A DNA stretch of 64,000 nucleotides from assembly GCF_030272615.1 (NCBI RefSeq), contig NC_081415.1:624837740-624901739 (forward strand), given 5' to 3'. A program made the position numbers and the translations under genes. Shown here piece by piece: positions 26,131-39,201 of the stretch. Position 1 is the stretch's first letter. Each line of letters starts with the position of its first letter. This DNA comes from Cryptomeria japonica (taxonomy: Eukaryota > Streptophyta > Pinopsida > Cupressales > Cupressaceae). The notes beneath the pieces are model-generated. The model was not told the origin of the DNA, searched no databases, and was given only the letters and a program-made list of their open reading frames with translations.

Positions 26131-26967
26131 AAGTGGCAATGAAATCTCAGAAAATTAGAGTTACGCAACTTGACATGAAAATTTGAATAATTTGTGAACA
26201 TTATTTTTAAAATATGTAAGAAGAGAATCTATAAAAAATTGAATGTAGTTTCTAAGCTACTAGTTCTTTTTCGAAAAAAAAAAATCCTATTTGATGAAAA
26301 TTTCAAATTTCAATGCAGTGGTACTAAAATTCCAGGAAAAACATAAGAAGTAGGTGTATGTCTGACCACCCTAATCACAATCAAATCATAATATTTTTCT
26401 TATAATATTTATAATATAAGTATTAGACTCATGTCCGGATGTGACACATATTTTTTTATAATTTTTTATAAAGTAAATAAATATTTATGAATTTTTAACT
26501 ACAACTTTTTAGAAATTTAGAAACTCCTACGTCTGACCACCTGAACTTGTTCAAAACCTTATGAAATTTAATAATTTTTAATTTTTCCCTATAGTAGACA
26601 AAGCATAGGATGTGATGCATGTTTTAGATTCAAAAAATGTTATATTGTTTGAAAGCTATTAGTGTTTTTCAATCAGTCTATCAATCAGGATTTTTGTCAA
26701 AATTCAATTAGAAAATAAATAATAATTATTTATTAAATTCAAAATAAGACAAGCCTTATATTGTTGGAAAGTTAAGAATATCCATAAAAAACGCTTTTCA
26801 TTTTATCAATTTTCTCTATAAGAAAACTCGTCAGCCACTAGTGTAAAGTCTAGAATATCAAGGAATACTGGAAAACATGTTTTTTCAGTTGACTTTCTAG
26901 GCTTGTCACTTCCAAGCGAAATCCCAAAGCATTCCCAAGCCAAAATTTGAAATTTGAAATTTGTACA
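26131..26967. other. AT-rich intergenic DNA
   Basis: No open frame or repeat of note. A short phrase, GTCTGACCACC, recurs near 26359 and 26530 and hints at an old local duplication. Confidence 0.4.
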
Positions 26968-26987
26968 ACAAAAATCGGATATTTGAT
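26968..26987 (+). repeat. Left copy of a 20-bp inverted repeat outside the GA arm
   Basis: ACAAAAATCGGATATTTGAT. Its reverse complement recurs at 39369-39388 with one mismatch. The pair brackets the GA arm, the satellite and the CT arm. Confidence 0.6.
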
Positions 26988-27081
26988 TTTAATAAGTAAA
27001 TTCAATAACTAAATTTGCACATAATTAATCTATTGTTTATTAATATATTAATTTATAAATAAATTAGTATATGATATTAGG

Positions 27082-27083
27082 TA

Positions 27084-27122
<39 letters not shown>

Positions 27123-27301
27123 GGGCAGAGAGAGAGAGAGAGGGGAGGAGGGAGAGAGAGATTAGGGCAGAGAGAGAGACAGAGAGAAGGGGGGAGGGAG
27201 AGAGAGAGATTAGGGCAGAGAGAGAGAGAGAGAGATTAGGGAGAGTGGTTAGGGGAGAGGGAGGGCAGGGCAGAGAGGGGGAAGGGAGGGAGTGAGAATA
27301 G

Positions 27302-27375
<74 letters not shown>

Positions 27376-27397
27376 TTAGGGGAGAGAGATAGGAGGG
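27082..27397 (+). repeat. GA-rich arm, left part
   Basis: (GA)n with interspersed GATTAGGGCAGAG and GATTAGGGGAGAG words. It stops at 27397 where Copia-B is inserted and resumes at 33401. Its reverse complement, including the ATTAGGGG word, forms the CT arm at 38946-39201. Confidence 0.9.
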
Positions 27398-28665
27398 TGT
27401 TGGCATTATGGATGAATTGATTATGTGTTGCATTGATGTTTTGTCATTGATGTCAACACTAGTTGTTCTAGTTGGTTACTTGCAGACAAGCTTTGGTTAC
27501 TGGTAGAAGATCTAGTGTTATCGGCAAAAGAGACTATCTGTTGGACACTTCTGACATGTTTGGATCAATGGAGTATGTTTGATTTTATGTTACATGTTCC
27601 TGGAGCATGTTTTGGTCAGTTGGTATTGACATGGTGATCGGATGCTATCATACACTCTTGTAAACCCTTACCGATATTTATTTAAGGTTTAACCGGTAAA
27701 GATTTTACTAGGGAATCTTCACAAGATGCATAAGTGATGTTGGTGCAGCTTATACATGGATTTCAGGATGTTGAAGATGTTCTTTGATCATGCCTCAAAA
27801 AATTTGAAGACATTGCTTTAGCGTGGTGGACCTAGAATAGGTTTGGTGCCTCTCTAGGTTATGGACTGGTATCCTGTTAGCGTGTACTCTACATGTTACC
27901 GAGATGTTTTGAGATGCTCTATGGATTGGTTATTGTTGTTTTGGTCTTAAGCCGACATGTTATATCATTGTAATATGGATTTATATAATGATCTTATTAT
28001 AATATCTTTTAGGTGGCTCACCTAATTGGTTTAGGCCTTAAGGTCGGTATAAAATGATGTAAGATCTCATTGTAGATCATCAAATGGGAATGTGGAAGAA
28101 GTGTCGTGGTCTTGAAATGCAATATTATATGCGAAGGAGTTTTGGTTGATCATAGGTGATCGAATTGGGATTCAGGACGAGGTGAAAGGCCTTAGGTATT
28201 GAGATTAACCAAGAGTGTAATTAGGCATGGTAGACGCTATCTCTGGCAGTTCATTACTCTGGATTGTTGTACATTTATCTTGAGGTGGTTATAACCTCTC
28301 TGTAGTCAGTGAGACTCTTTTGTAATGAGCAGTATGCTCTAGGCAGTGTGCCTTCCTGCATGTGCAGGCCCCTCATTATATCACATACTTTCTCAAGAAG
28401 TATCATCTGACAGTGGGTAGGCTTCCCACGGTGGTTTTTCCCTTTTCGAGTTTTCCATGTACAAATTATGGTGTTATGTGGTATGGTTTCTTTGCATTGA
28501 TTATCTGTTTAATTGTTAAGTTGTATTGTTTACCGATATCTGTTTCTGCTTTACCGGTACTTAATCTGGTTAAACATTATTAAGTGAATTAATTGATTTA
28601 ATATGTTAACAACTGATTCACCCCCCCCCCCCCCCCCTCTTAGTTGTTCACTGGTTATCCTAAAA
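27398..28665 (+). repeat. 5' LTR of Copia-B
   Basis: About 1268 bp. It carries GGTATAAAATG near 28041 (TATA-like), CTTCCTGCATGTGCAGGCCCC near 28353, and a C-run of about 17 near 28621, longer than in the partner copy. The end is set by alignment to the Copia-A LTR end (CCTAACA). Confidence 0.88.
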
Positions 28666-28667
28666 AT

Positions 28668-28679
28668 TGGTATTAGAGC
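28668..28679 (+). other. Decayed primer binding site of Copia-B
   Basis: TGGTATTAGAGC, one C-to-T change from the tRNA-iMet-type site. Confidence 0.85.
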
Positions 28680-28726
28680 TTTGGTCAACTTTTTTTGAAG
28701 CTTAAGTTCCCCTTGAGGTAGATCTG

Positions 28727-31700
28727 ATGGCAACTAATCCACCGACAACTATTTAAGAAGAGAAATCCCTAAGCTTGATGGAACAATTTATGGGATATGG
28801 AAAATTTGAATGGAGAATCATCTTAGATGTCTTGGCAAGGATGAATGGGTAATTGATAGTGGATGTTCACATTGACATGACTAGAGATAAAGGATATTTC
28901 TATCCCTATAAGAATACAATGGCAATCAAGTCAGATTTGGAGATGAGAAAGCCTGTATGATCAAAGGTAGAGGTACTATTTCTCTCGATGGTAAGCATAA
29001 TACTGAAAATGTCTATTATGTAGAAGGTTTAAAGCATAATATTTTAAGTGTTGGTCAATTGGTGGACAAGGGTTTCCAACTTTAGTTTAAAGATAGAAAA
29101 TGCAAAATCATTAACAAGACTAGTTTGGAGATTGCAACCGGTATTCAGACTGGAGGTAACATCTTTCACTTGAACATTGGTAATAAGACATGTTTGATTG
29201 CTCATATTGATGAGAGTTTGTTATGGAATAAGAGGTTGTGTCATGTTAATTTTGATTGTATTGTTAAGATTAGTTCAACTAAGGTAGTTAGAGATATACC
29301 TAAGATGATGAAGACTCATAATCTGGTATGTAAGGAATGTCAATTGCGAAAGCAAGTTAGAACTTATTTTAAGAGCATACATGATAAATCTAATGATGTA
29401 CTTGATTTGATTCATAGTAACTTATGTGGTCCAGCAAGGACTAGAATCTTTCAAGGTGATAGATACTTCATGTTGATTATTGAAGAGTATTCTAGAATGA
29501 TGTGGGTGATCTTTCTTAGGGAGAAGTCTGAAGCCTTTTAGAAATTGATGATCTTTAAAGCAAAGGTTGAAACAGAAACTGGATTGAAAATCAAATATCT
29601 AAGATTAGATCAAGGCGGTGAGTTCACTTCTCATGAATTTAACAATTATTGTGACACAAATGGAATTAGGAGATAGTTATTTGCACCTCAGACTCCTCAG
29701 CAAAATGGAGTAGTGGAAAGAAAGAACATAACCATTTTGGATGCAGCAAGATCTATGATGATGGAAGCAAAATTGCCTTACATCTACTAGAGAGAAGAAG
29801 TGAGTACAACAGTCTACACATTCAACAAAGCTCACATCGAAGGTGAAACCGATAAGACCCCTTATGAATTATGGTTTGGAGATACACCTACTATTAAATA
29901 TTTCAGAATTTTTTGAAGTAAATGCTATATCAAAAGAGATAATTCAATTGGAAAGTTTGATCCTAGATGTGATGAAGGAATATTTCTTGGTTATTCAATT
30001 AAGAGAAAAGCATATAGATGTTATAACAAAAGATTGCGGAAAATTTTGGAGAGTGCTAATGTGAAAGTGGATAAGAAGTATAGAAATCAATCTATATCAT
30101 ATGACAGGGAACAGGCAGTGGAAATGATCATAACTGAATCAGCAATGCCTCAACTGGTATAGGAAACTGAAATAGTTACACTGACACAATCAGAATATTC
30201 AACTGTGACTAATGATCAAAGCAGTGAACCTAAAGTTTAGAAAACACCATGGTTTGTAAGATTCAATTATTCTAAAGATCAAATCATTGGGGATGGGAAC
30301 AAGGGAGTTATGTCAAGAAGAAGACTAGCAAATGAAGAGGTATGTCTTATTTCTCTAATTGAACCATCTGTTATTGAAGCTTGTAAGGATAAACATTTGT
30401 TAAAGGCTATGGAAGATGAATTACATGAGATAGAGAAAAATGAAACTTGGACTTTAGTTCCCCGGCCTAAAAATAAGAATGTTATTGGAATGAAATGTGT
30501 TCTTAGGAATAAACTGAATGAGTATGGTCAAGTTATAAGAAACAAGGTTAGATTGGTTTGTAAAGGATATTCTCAAATGGAAGGAATTGATTATGGTGAG
30601 ACATTTGCACCTGTAGCTAGAATTGAAGTTGTTGCACTATTTCTTGCCTATGCAACTTATAAGAACTATAAGGTTTATCAATGGATGTTAACTGTGCATT
30701 TTTTAATGGTGAACTTGTTGAAGAAGTGTACATTAAACAACCTGATGAATTTTCACTGACAGATATGTTTTGCAGATTGAAGAAAGCTTTATATGGATTG
30801 AAAAAAGCTCCTAGAGCTTGGTATGCAAGGTTGGACAAATATCTTTTGAAGCTTGGTTTTACTAAAGGTAGTGATGATAGTAATTTATATTATTAAATTA
30901 TTGATGATGATATTTTGATTATTGAAGTATTTGTTGATGATATCATTTTAGGAGGAGAAGATAAATTGTGCATGGAATTTGCTAAAAACATGAAGAATGA
31001 ATTTGAAATGTCCATGATTGGTGAGATGAAATTTTTCTTAAGTTTGTAGATTACTCAAACTAAAGAAGGCATCTTTATCTGTCAAACTAAGTATCTCAGG
31101 GAATTGTTGAAGAAGTTTGGTATGGATAATTCCAAACCGTTAAGTACTCCTATGGTGACAAGTGAGAAATTATCTATCAAGGATACTTCTACACCGGTAA
31201 ATCTGACAAGGTATAAGTCTATGATTGGTGGCTTGCTATATTTAACTTAGACTAGATCGGATATTATGAATGCAGTAAGTATTATTTCTAGATATCAAAG
31301 TAATCCTAAACAAAATCATCAATATGCAGTGAAGAGGATATTCCGGCTTTAACAACAAAATATGGTCTATGGTATTCTAAAAATGATGATTTCACTTTAT
31401 GTGCATATACTGACTTAGATTGGGCAGGAGATACTAATGATAGGAACAGAACTTCTGGTGGAGCTTTCTTTCTTGGAAATAAACTAGTTTCATGGATCAA
31501 CAAAAAACAGTCATGCATTTCGTTATCTACTGTAGAAGTTGAATATGTTGCAACAACAACTAATTGCACTCAAGTCCTATGCATGAAGCAAATGTTGAAG
31601 GATATCAAGGTAAATTATAATGAACTAGTAGTTATCTACTGTGATAACTCTGCAGCTATTGACATATCTAAGAATCTAGTATTTCACTCTAAGATGAAGC

Positions 31701-31965
31701 ATATATCAATAAAGTATAACTTTCTAAAGGAAAAGGTAGAAGGAAAGGAAGTCAAATTGGTTTATGTGAACACTAAAGAACAAATTGCAAATATATTCAC
31801 TAAACCACTATCTAAGGAATCATTTGAGTATTTGAGAGACGGGTTAGGGGTTTCTACCCCTCTGATAGAGACTTGGTTGATGCAATTTGTCATTAGTTTG
31901 GCATGCATTATCAGAGATACTATTCATTCTAACACTGATGAGTGGTGCAACTACTCAGGGGGGTA
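28727..31965 (+). pseudogene. Copia-B pol remnant with gag deletion
   Basis: Starts at ATG 28727 with about 40 codons of gag N-terminus, then jumps at about 28843 straight into the protease (GWVIDSGC in the shifted frame). The integrase core spans 29125-30300 in one frame with several stops. N (29419-29421) again replaces the first catalytic D, as in Copia-A. RT continues to about 30680, shifts frame, and has FVDD at 30930-30941 after a stop at 30895. RNase H has another frameshift before 31583-31965. The C-terminal end matches Copia-A closely (KEQIANIFTKPL). Not functional. Confidence 0.92.
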
Positions 31966-32221
31966 GTCAGCTTTGAGATTCAGAGGTTTACATTCTTGCT
32001 TTGATATTTGTGTCAGATTTCTGGCATTAATGTCAAAGGGAGAGAGATAGTGATGTGAAAAATAATTTCAGAACTTTACAGGGATATCATTCACAGGGGG
32101 GAGAGTTATTGATATTTAGGAGACTGTTGGTTGTCTTCCGCAGGGGGAGAGTGGTTTGGCATTTTTTGGTAATTAGATGTTTTTCAAATCTAGTGTTGCC
32201 ATCAATGCCAAAGTGGGAGAT
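31966..32221 (+). other. 3' noncoding region of Copia-B with purine boxes
   Basis: CAGGGGGG/CAGGGGGAG boxes near 31958, 32092 and 32141. The block GTTGCCATCAATGCC starts at 32195 and is followed by AAAGTGGGAGATTG, a decayed polypurine tract, directly before the 3' LTR. Confidence 0.8.
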
Positions 32222-33400
32222 TGTGGGCATTCTGGATGAATTGATTATGTCTTGCATTGGTGTTTTCTCATTGATGTCAACATTATCTGTTATGATTGGT
32301 TATCAGTAGACAGACTTTGGTTATCGGTAGAAGATCTAGTGTTACCGACATAAGAGACTATCTGTTGGACACTTCTAGCATGTTTGGATCAATGAAGTAT
32401 GTTTGATTTTATGCGTTACATGTTCCTGGAGCATGTTTTGGTCAATTGGTATTGACTTGGTGATCGGATGCTATTATACACTCTTGTAAACCCTTACCGA
32501 CATTTGTTTAAGGTTTAACCAGTAGAGCTTTTACTGAGGAATCTTGACAGGATGCATAAGTGGTGTTGGTGTAGCTTCTACATGGATTTCAGGATGCTAA
32601 AGATGTTCTTTGATCATGTTTCAAATAGATTGAAGACATTTATTTAGCGTGGTGGACCCATAATAGGTTCGGTGCCTATTTAGGTTATGGACCAGTATCA
32701 TGTTAATGTGTACTCTACACATTACCGAGATATTTTGAGATGTTCTATGGATTGGTTATTGTTGTTTTGGTCTTAAGGAGACATGGCATATCATTGTAAT
32801 ATGGATTTATGTAATGATCTTATTGTAATATTTTTTAGGTGGCCAACCTAATTGGTTTAGGCCTTAGGCTTGGTATAAAATGATGTAAGATCTCATTGTA
32901 GATCATGAAATGGGATTAAGGAAGAGGCTAAAGGCCTTCAGTATTGACCTTAACTGGGACTGTAATCAGACATCGTAGATGCTATCTCTGACAATTCATT
33001 GCTCTAGATTGTTGTCCATTTATCTTGAGGTGGTTATAACCTCTCCGTAGTCAGTGAGACTCTTTTGTAATGAATAGTACACTCTAGGCAGTGTGCTTTC
33101 CTACATGTGCAAGCCCCTCATTATATCACATACTTTCTCGAGAAGTATCATCTGACTATGGCTAGGCTTCCCACCATGGTTTTTCCCTTCCCGGGTTTTC
33201 CATGTACAAATCATGGTATTATGTGGTATGGTTTCTTTGCATTGATTATTTGTTTAATTATTAAGTTGTATTATTTACCGGTATTTGTTTCTACTTTATT
33301 GGTACTTAATCTAGTTAAAGGTTATTAAGTGGATTAATTGATATAATCTGTTAACAACTGATTCACCCCCCCTCTCAGTTGTTCACTAGTTATCCTAATA
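32222..33400 (+). repeat. 3' LTR of Copia-B
   Basis: About 1179 bp. It is shorter than the 5' copy through internal deletions, for example near 32900 where a stretch present at 28080-28160 is missing, and through a shorter C-run at 33366. Confidence 0.88.
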
Positions 33401-33555
33401 GGGGGATATAGAGAGATTAGGAGAGAGGGAGGGTGAGAGAGAGGAGGGGGGAAGGGAGAGTCAAAGATTAGGGGAGAGGGGGGAAGGGGAGAGAGAGGGA
33501 GGGGGAAAGGAGAGAGAAATAGAGATAGAGAGAGAGAGAGAGGGAGGGGAAAGGG
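33401..33555 (+). repeat. GA-rich arm, right part
   Basis: Continuation of the arm at 27082-27397 after Copia-B: GAGAGATTAGGAGAGAGG-type sequence running up to the first satellite word. Confidence 0.85.
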
Positions 33556-36500
33556 TAATATTGTGTCCTAAGGGGTCATATTGTATCCTATGACCCCTTA
33601 GGTGTCAAATTTTTGTAATCAATATAGGCATTGCTTCTATTGTAATAATGGTTCATCTTGCCACCTTATGACACACTATGACCCCTTATGACACCATATG
33701 GTGTCATTAGAGGTCATATGGTGTCCTAAGGGGTCATTAGATACCATATGATCCCTAAGGACAACATATGATCCCTTATGACACCATATTGGGTCATTAT
33801 GAGTCCTATGATGTCCAAAGGGGCCATATTGAGTCATATGACCCCTTAGGACATCATATGACCCCTTACGAGACCCAATTGTGTTTTTATGCATCATATT
33901 GTGACCTAAGGGGTCATATTTTGTCATATGACTCCTTTAAGACACCATATGACCCCTTGGGACACAATATGACCCCTTACGACTTTATATGGTGTCGTTA
34001 TGGGTCATATGACCCCTTATGACAATGAATGGTGTCGTTAGGGGTCCTATGGTGTCCTAAGGGGTCATATTATGTCCTATGACCCCTTAGGACACCACAT
34101 AACCCACTAAGACACCAAATTATGTCTTTATGGTTCATATTGTGTCCTAAGGGGTCATGTTGTATCATATGACCCCTTTAAGATACCATATGAACCCTTA
34201 AGATATAATATGACCCTTTACGACTCTATGCGGTGTCATTATGGGTCATATGACACCATATGGTGTCGTTAGGGGTCATATGGTGTCCTAAGGGGTCATG
34301 GGACACCATATGACCCCTAAGGACAACATATGACACCTTATGACACCATATTGAGTATTTATGGGTCCTATGATATCCTAAGGGATCATATTGTGTCCTA
34401 CAACCCTTTAGGACACCATATAACCCCTTAAGACACCACATTGTGTTGTTATGGGTCATATTGTGTCATATGACCACTTTAAGACAGCATATGACCCCTT
34501 AAGACACAATATGACCCTTTACGACACTATACGGTGTCTTTATCGATCGTATGACCCCTTATGACACCATATGGTGTCATTAGGGGTCATATGGTGTCCT
34601 AAGGGGTCATGGGACACCATATGACCTCTAAGGACAACAAATGACCCCTTATGACACCATATTGGGTCGTTATGGGTCCTATGGTGTCCTAAGGGGTCAT
34701 ATTGTGTCCTACGACCCCTTAGGACATGATATAATCCCTTAAGATACTAAATTGTGTCATTATTGGTCATATTGTGTCCTAAAGGGTCATATTGTGTCAT
34801 ATGACCCTTTTAAGACACCATATGACCCCTTAGGACATAATATGACCCTTTACAACTCTATGCGGTGTTGTTAATAGTCATATGACACCATATGGTCTCA
34901 TGAGGGGTCATATAGTATCCTAAGGGGTCATCGGACACCATATGACCCCTAAGGACAACATTTGATCCCTTATGATACCATATGGTGTTGTTAGAGGTCC
35001 TATGGTATCCTAAGGGGTCATATTGTGTCCTAGGACCCCTAAGGACACCATATAACCCCTTAAGATACCAAATTTTGTTGTTATGGATCATATTGTGTCC
35101 TAAGGGGTCATATTGTGTCATATGACCCCTTTAAGACACCATATGACCCCTTAAGACACAATATGACCCTTTATGACTCTATACGGTGTTGTTATGGATC
35201 ATATGACTCCTTGTGACACCATATGGTATAATTAGGTGTGATATGGTGTCCTAAGGGGTCATGGAATACCATATGACACCATATTGGGTTTTTACGGGTC
35301 ATGTGTTGTCATAAGGGGTTATAATGTGTCCTACAAGCCCGTGGGATACCATATAACCCCTTAAGACACCAAATTATGTTGTTATGGGTCATATTATGTC
35401 CTAAAGGCTCATATTGTGTCATATGACCCCTTTAATGCACCATATGACCCTTTAGGACACAATATGACCCATTAGGACACCATATGACCCCTTAGGTGTC
35501 AAAATTTTGTAACCAATATTGGCATTGCTTATATTGTAATAATGGTTCATCTTGCCACCTTATGAAACACTATGACCCCTTATGACACCATATGGTGTCA
35601 TTAGAGGTCATATGGTGTCCTAAGGGGTCATCAGATACCATATGATCCCTAAGGACAACATATGATCCCATATGACACCATATTAGGTCGTTATGAGTCC
35701 TATGATGTCCAAAGGGGCCATATTAAGTCCTACGACCCCTTAGGACACCATATGACCCCTTACAAGACCCAATTGTGGTTTTATGTGTCATATTGTGACC
35801 TAAGGGGTCATATTATGTCATATGACCCCTTTAAGACACCGTATGACCCCTTAGGACATAATATGACACTTTACAATTTTATATGATGTCGTTATGGGCC
35901 ATATGACCCCTTAGGACACCACATAACCCATTAAGACACCAAATTATGCCTTTATGGGTCATATTGTGTCCTAAGGGGTCATGTTGTGTCAAATGACCCC
36001 TTTAAGATACCGTATGAACACTTAGCTTATAATATGACCCTTTATGACTCTATACGGTGTCCTTATGGGTAATATGACACCATATGTTGTTGTTAGGGGT
36101 CATATGGTGGCCTAAGGGGTCATGGGACACCATATGACCCCTAAAGGCAACATATGACACCTTATGACACCATATTGAGTATTTATGGGTCCTATGGTGT
36201 CCTAACGGATCATATTGTGTCCTATGACCCCTTAGGACACCATATAACCCCTTAAGACACCAAATTGTGTTGTTATGGGTCATATTGTGTCCTAAGAGGT
36301 CATATTGTGTCATATGACCCCTTTAAGACACCATATGACCCTTTAAGACACAATATGACCCTTTACGACTCTATACAGTGTCTTTATCAGTCATATGACC
36401 CCTTATGACACCATATGGTGTCATTAAGGGTCATATGGTGTTTGAAGGGGTCACGGGACACCATATGACCTCTAAGGACAACATATGACCCCTTATGACA

Positions 36501-38945
36501 ACATATTGGGTCGTTATGGGTCCTATGGTGTCCTAAGGGGTCATATTGTGTCCTACTACCCCTTAGCACACCATATAATCCCTTAAGATACCAAATTATG
36601 TTCTAAGGGGTCATATTGTGTCATATGACCCTTTTAAGACACTATATGACCCCTTAGGACACAATATGACCCTTTACGACTCTATGCAGTGTTGTTAATG
36701 GTCATATGACCCCTTATAACACAATATGGTGTCGTGAGGGGTCATATAGTATCCTAAGGGGTCATGGACACCATATGACCCCTAAGGACAACATTGATGC
36801 CTTATGATACCATATGGTGTTGTTAGGGATCCTATGGTATCGTAAGGGGTCATATTGTGTCCGAGGACCCCTAGGGACACCATATAACCCCTTAAGATAC
36901 CAAATTATGTTGTTATGGGTCATATTGTGTCCTAAGGGGTCATATTGTATCATATGACCCCTTTAAGACACCATATGACCCCTTAAGACACAATATGACC
37001 TTTTATGACTCTATACGGTGTTGTTATGGGTCATATGACTCCTAATGACAACATATGGTATAATTAGGTGTGATATGGTGTCCTAAGGGGTCATGGGATA
37101 CCATATGACCCTTTATGACACAATATTATGTTTTTATGGGTTGTGTGTTTTCATAAGGGGTCATATTGTGTCATACAACCCCGTGGGATACCATATAACC
37201 CCTTAAGACATCAAATTAGGTTGTTATGGGTCATATTGTGTCCTAAAGGCTCATATTGTGTCATATGACCCCTTTAATGCACCATATGGCCCCTTAGGAC
37301 ACAATTTGACCCTTTACGACTATATAGGGTGTCGTTATGAGTCATATGACCCCTTATCATGCCATATTGTGTCGATAGGGGTCATATGGCATCCTAAGGG
37401 GCTAAGGACAATATATAACCCCTTATGACACCATATTGGGTTGTTATGGGTCATATTGTGTCCTTCGACCCCTTAGGACAACATATAACCCCTTAAGACA
37501 CCAAATTATGTCGTTATGGATCATATTGTGTCATATGACCCCTTTAAGACACCATATGATGCCTTAGGACACAATATGACCCTTTACGACTCTATATGTT
37601 GTGTTTATGGGTCATATGACCCCTTATGACACCATATGGTATTGTTAGGGGTCATATGGTGTCCTAAGGGGCCATCAGACACCATATGACCCCTAAGGAC
37701 AATATATAACCCCTTATGACACCATATTGGGTTGTTATGGGTCCTACGGTGTCCTAAGGGGTCATATTGTCTCTTTTGACCACTTACGATACCATATAAC
37801 CCCTTAAGACACCAAATTGTGTTGTTATCGGTTGTATTGTGTCTTAAGAAGTTATATTGTGTCATATGACCACTTTAAGGCATCATATGACCCCTTAGGA
37901 CACAATATGACCCATTACGACTCTATACGGTATGGTTATGTGTCATATGACCCCTTATGATACTATATGGTATTGTTAGGGATCATATGGTGTCCTCAGG
38001 GACCAGGGGACACCATATGACCCCTAAGGACAACATATGACCCCTTATGACACCATATTGGGTCATTATGAGCCCTTTGGTGTCCTAAGGGGTGATATTG
38101 TCTCCTTCGACCCCTTAGGACACCATATAACCCCTTAAGACAAAGCATTGTGTCGTTATGGGTCATATTGTGTCCTAAGAGGTCATATTGTGTCATACGA
38201 CCCCTTTAAGAAACCATATGACCCCTTAGGATGTAATATAACCCTTTATGACTCTATGCGGTGTCGTTATGGGTCATGTTACCCCTTATGACACCATATT
38301 GTGTCGTTAAGCATAATATGATATCCTAAGGGGTCATGGGACACCATATGACCCCTAAGGACAATATATGACCCCTTATGACACCATATTGGGTCATTAT
38401 GGGTCCTATGGTGTCATAAGGGGTCATATTGTGTCTTACAACCCCTTAGCACACCATATAACCCCTTAATTGTTGTTATGGGTCATATTATGTCCTAAGG
38501 GGTCATATTATGTCATATGACCCCTTCAAGACACCATATGACCCCTTAAAACACAATATGACTCTTTCCAACTTTATACGGTGTCGTTATGGGTCATATG
38601 ACCCCTTATGACACCATATGGTGTCGTTAGGGGTGATATGGTGTCCTAATGGGTCATGAAACACCTTATGACCCCTAAGGACAACATATGGCCTCTTATG
38701 CCACCATATTGTGTGATTATGGGTCATATTGTGTCCTAAGGGATCATATTGTGTCATATGACCTCTTTAAGACACCATATGACTCCTTATGACACCATAT
38801 GGTGTTAGCAATCATATGGTCTCAGGTAAGTGGTCATATTGTGTCCTACGACCCCTTACAACACCATATAACCCATTAAGACACCAAATTATGTCGTTAT
38901 GGGTCATATTGTGTCCTAAGGGGCCATATTGTGTCATATGATCCC
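33556..38945. repeat. 5.4-kb self-complementary satellite
   Basis: Built from four 10-base words: GACACCATAT, GACCCCTTAG and their reverse complements ATATGGTGTC, CTAAGGGGTC. They join at the palindromes CATATG and CCTTAGG/CCTAAGG, and both orientations alternate inside each unit. A landmark around CGACTCTATACGGTGT recurs near 33980, 34221, 34522, 34853, 35174, 35874, 36045, 36366, 36677, 37006, 37317, 37587, 37918, 38249 and 38569, so the larger unit is mostly 300-331 bp. A block starting near 33589 is repeated from about 35483 (see the segment containing CAATATAGGCATTGCTT). Open frames in it are repeat artefacts. Confidence 0.93.
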
Positions 38946-39058
38946 TAATCTCTCTCTCTCTCTCCCCTAATATTTCTCTCTCTCCCCCTTTCCCCTAATC
39001 TCTCTCCCTCTTCCCTAATCTCTCTCTCTATCTCTCCCCCAATCTCTCTCTCCCCCTC

Positions 39059-39093
<35 letters not shown>

Positions 39094-39201
39094 CTAATCT
39101 CTCTTTCTCTCTCTCCCCCTTTCCCCCTAATCTCTCTCTTCCTCTCCCCTAATCTCTATCTCTCTCTCTCTCTCCCTCCCTCATAATCTCTCTCTCTCTC
39201 T
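38946..39201 (+). repeat. CT-rich arm
   Basis: (CT)n with CCCCTAATCTCTC words, the reverse complement of the GA arm including its ATTAGGGG word. It closes the satellite on the right. Confidence 0.9.

Larger units (their letters stand above)
27398..33400 (+). mobile_element. Copia-B: degraded Ty1/copia element, gag deleted, inserted in the GA arm
   Basis: LTRs at 27398-28665 and 32222-33400 begin TGTTGG/TGTGGG and end CCTAAAA/CCTAATA. GA-rich DNA lies on both sides, and the flanking pentamers GAGGG (27393-27397) and GGGGG (33401-33405) are a near-perfect target duplication. The interior keeps protease to RNase H with many lesions. Most of gag is missing. LTR blocks and protein sequence are close to Copia-A, so it is the same lineage but an older copy. 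Confidence 0.9.

Noticed and set aside
27082-27397. TTAGGG words as interstitial telomere repeat
   Set aside because: TTAGGG occurs singly inside GA-rich DNA and is not tandem. Plant telomeres are usually TTTAGGG.
27071-27433. Open frames with long RE/RERE or SLSLS repeats
   Set aside because: They are translations of the (GA)n repeat. No coding evidence.
33676-38196. Many 60-87-codon open frames on both strands in the satellite
   Set aside because: The 10-base words lack stops in some frames, and the same peptides repeat with each unit. These are artefacts of the satellite.
33556-38945. CRISPR-like array
   Set aside because: There are no unique spacers between repeats, the words change orientation inside the unit, and the setting is eukaryotic.
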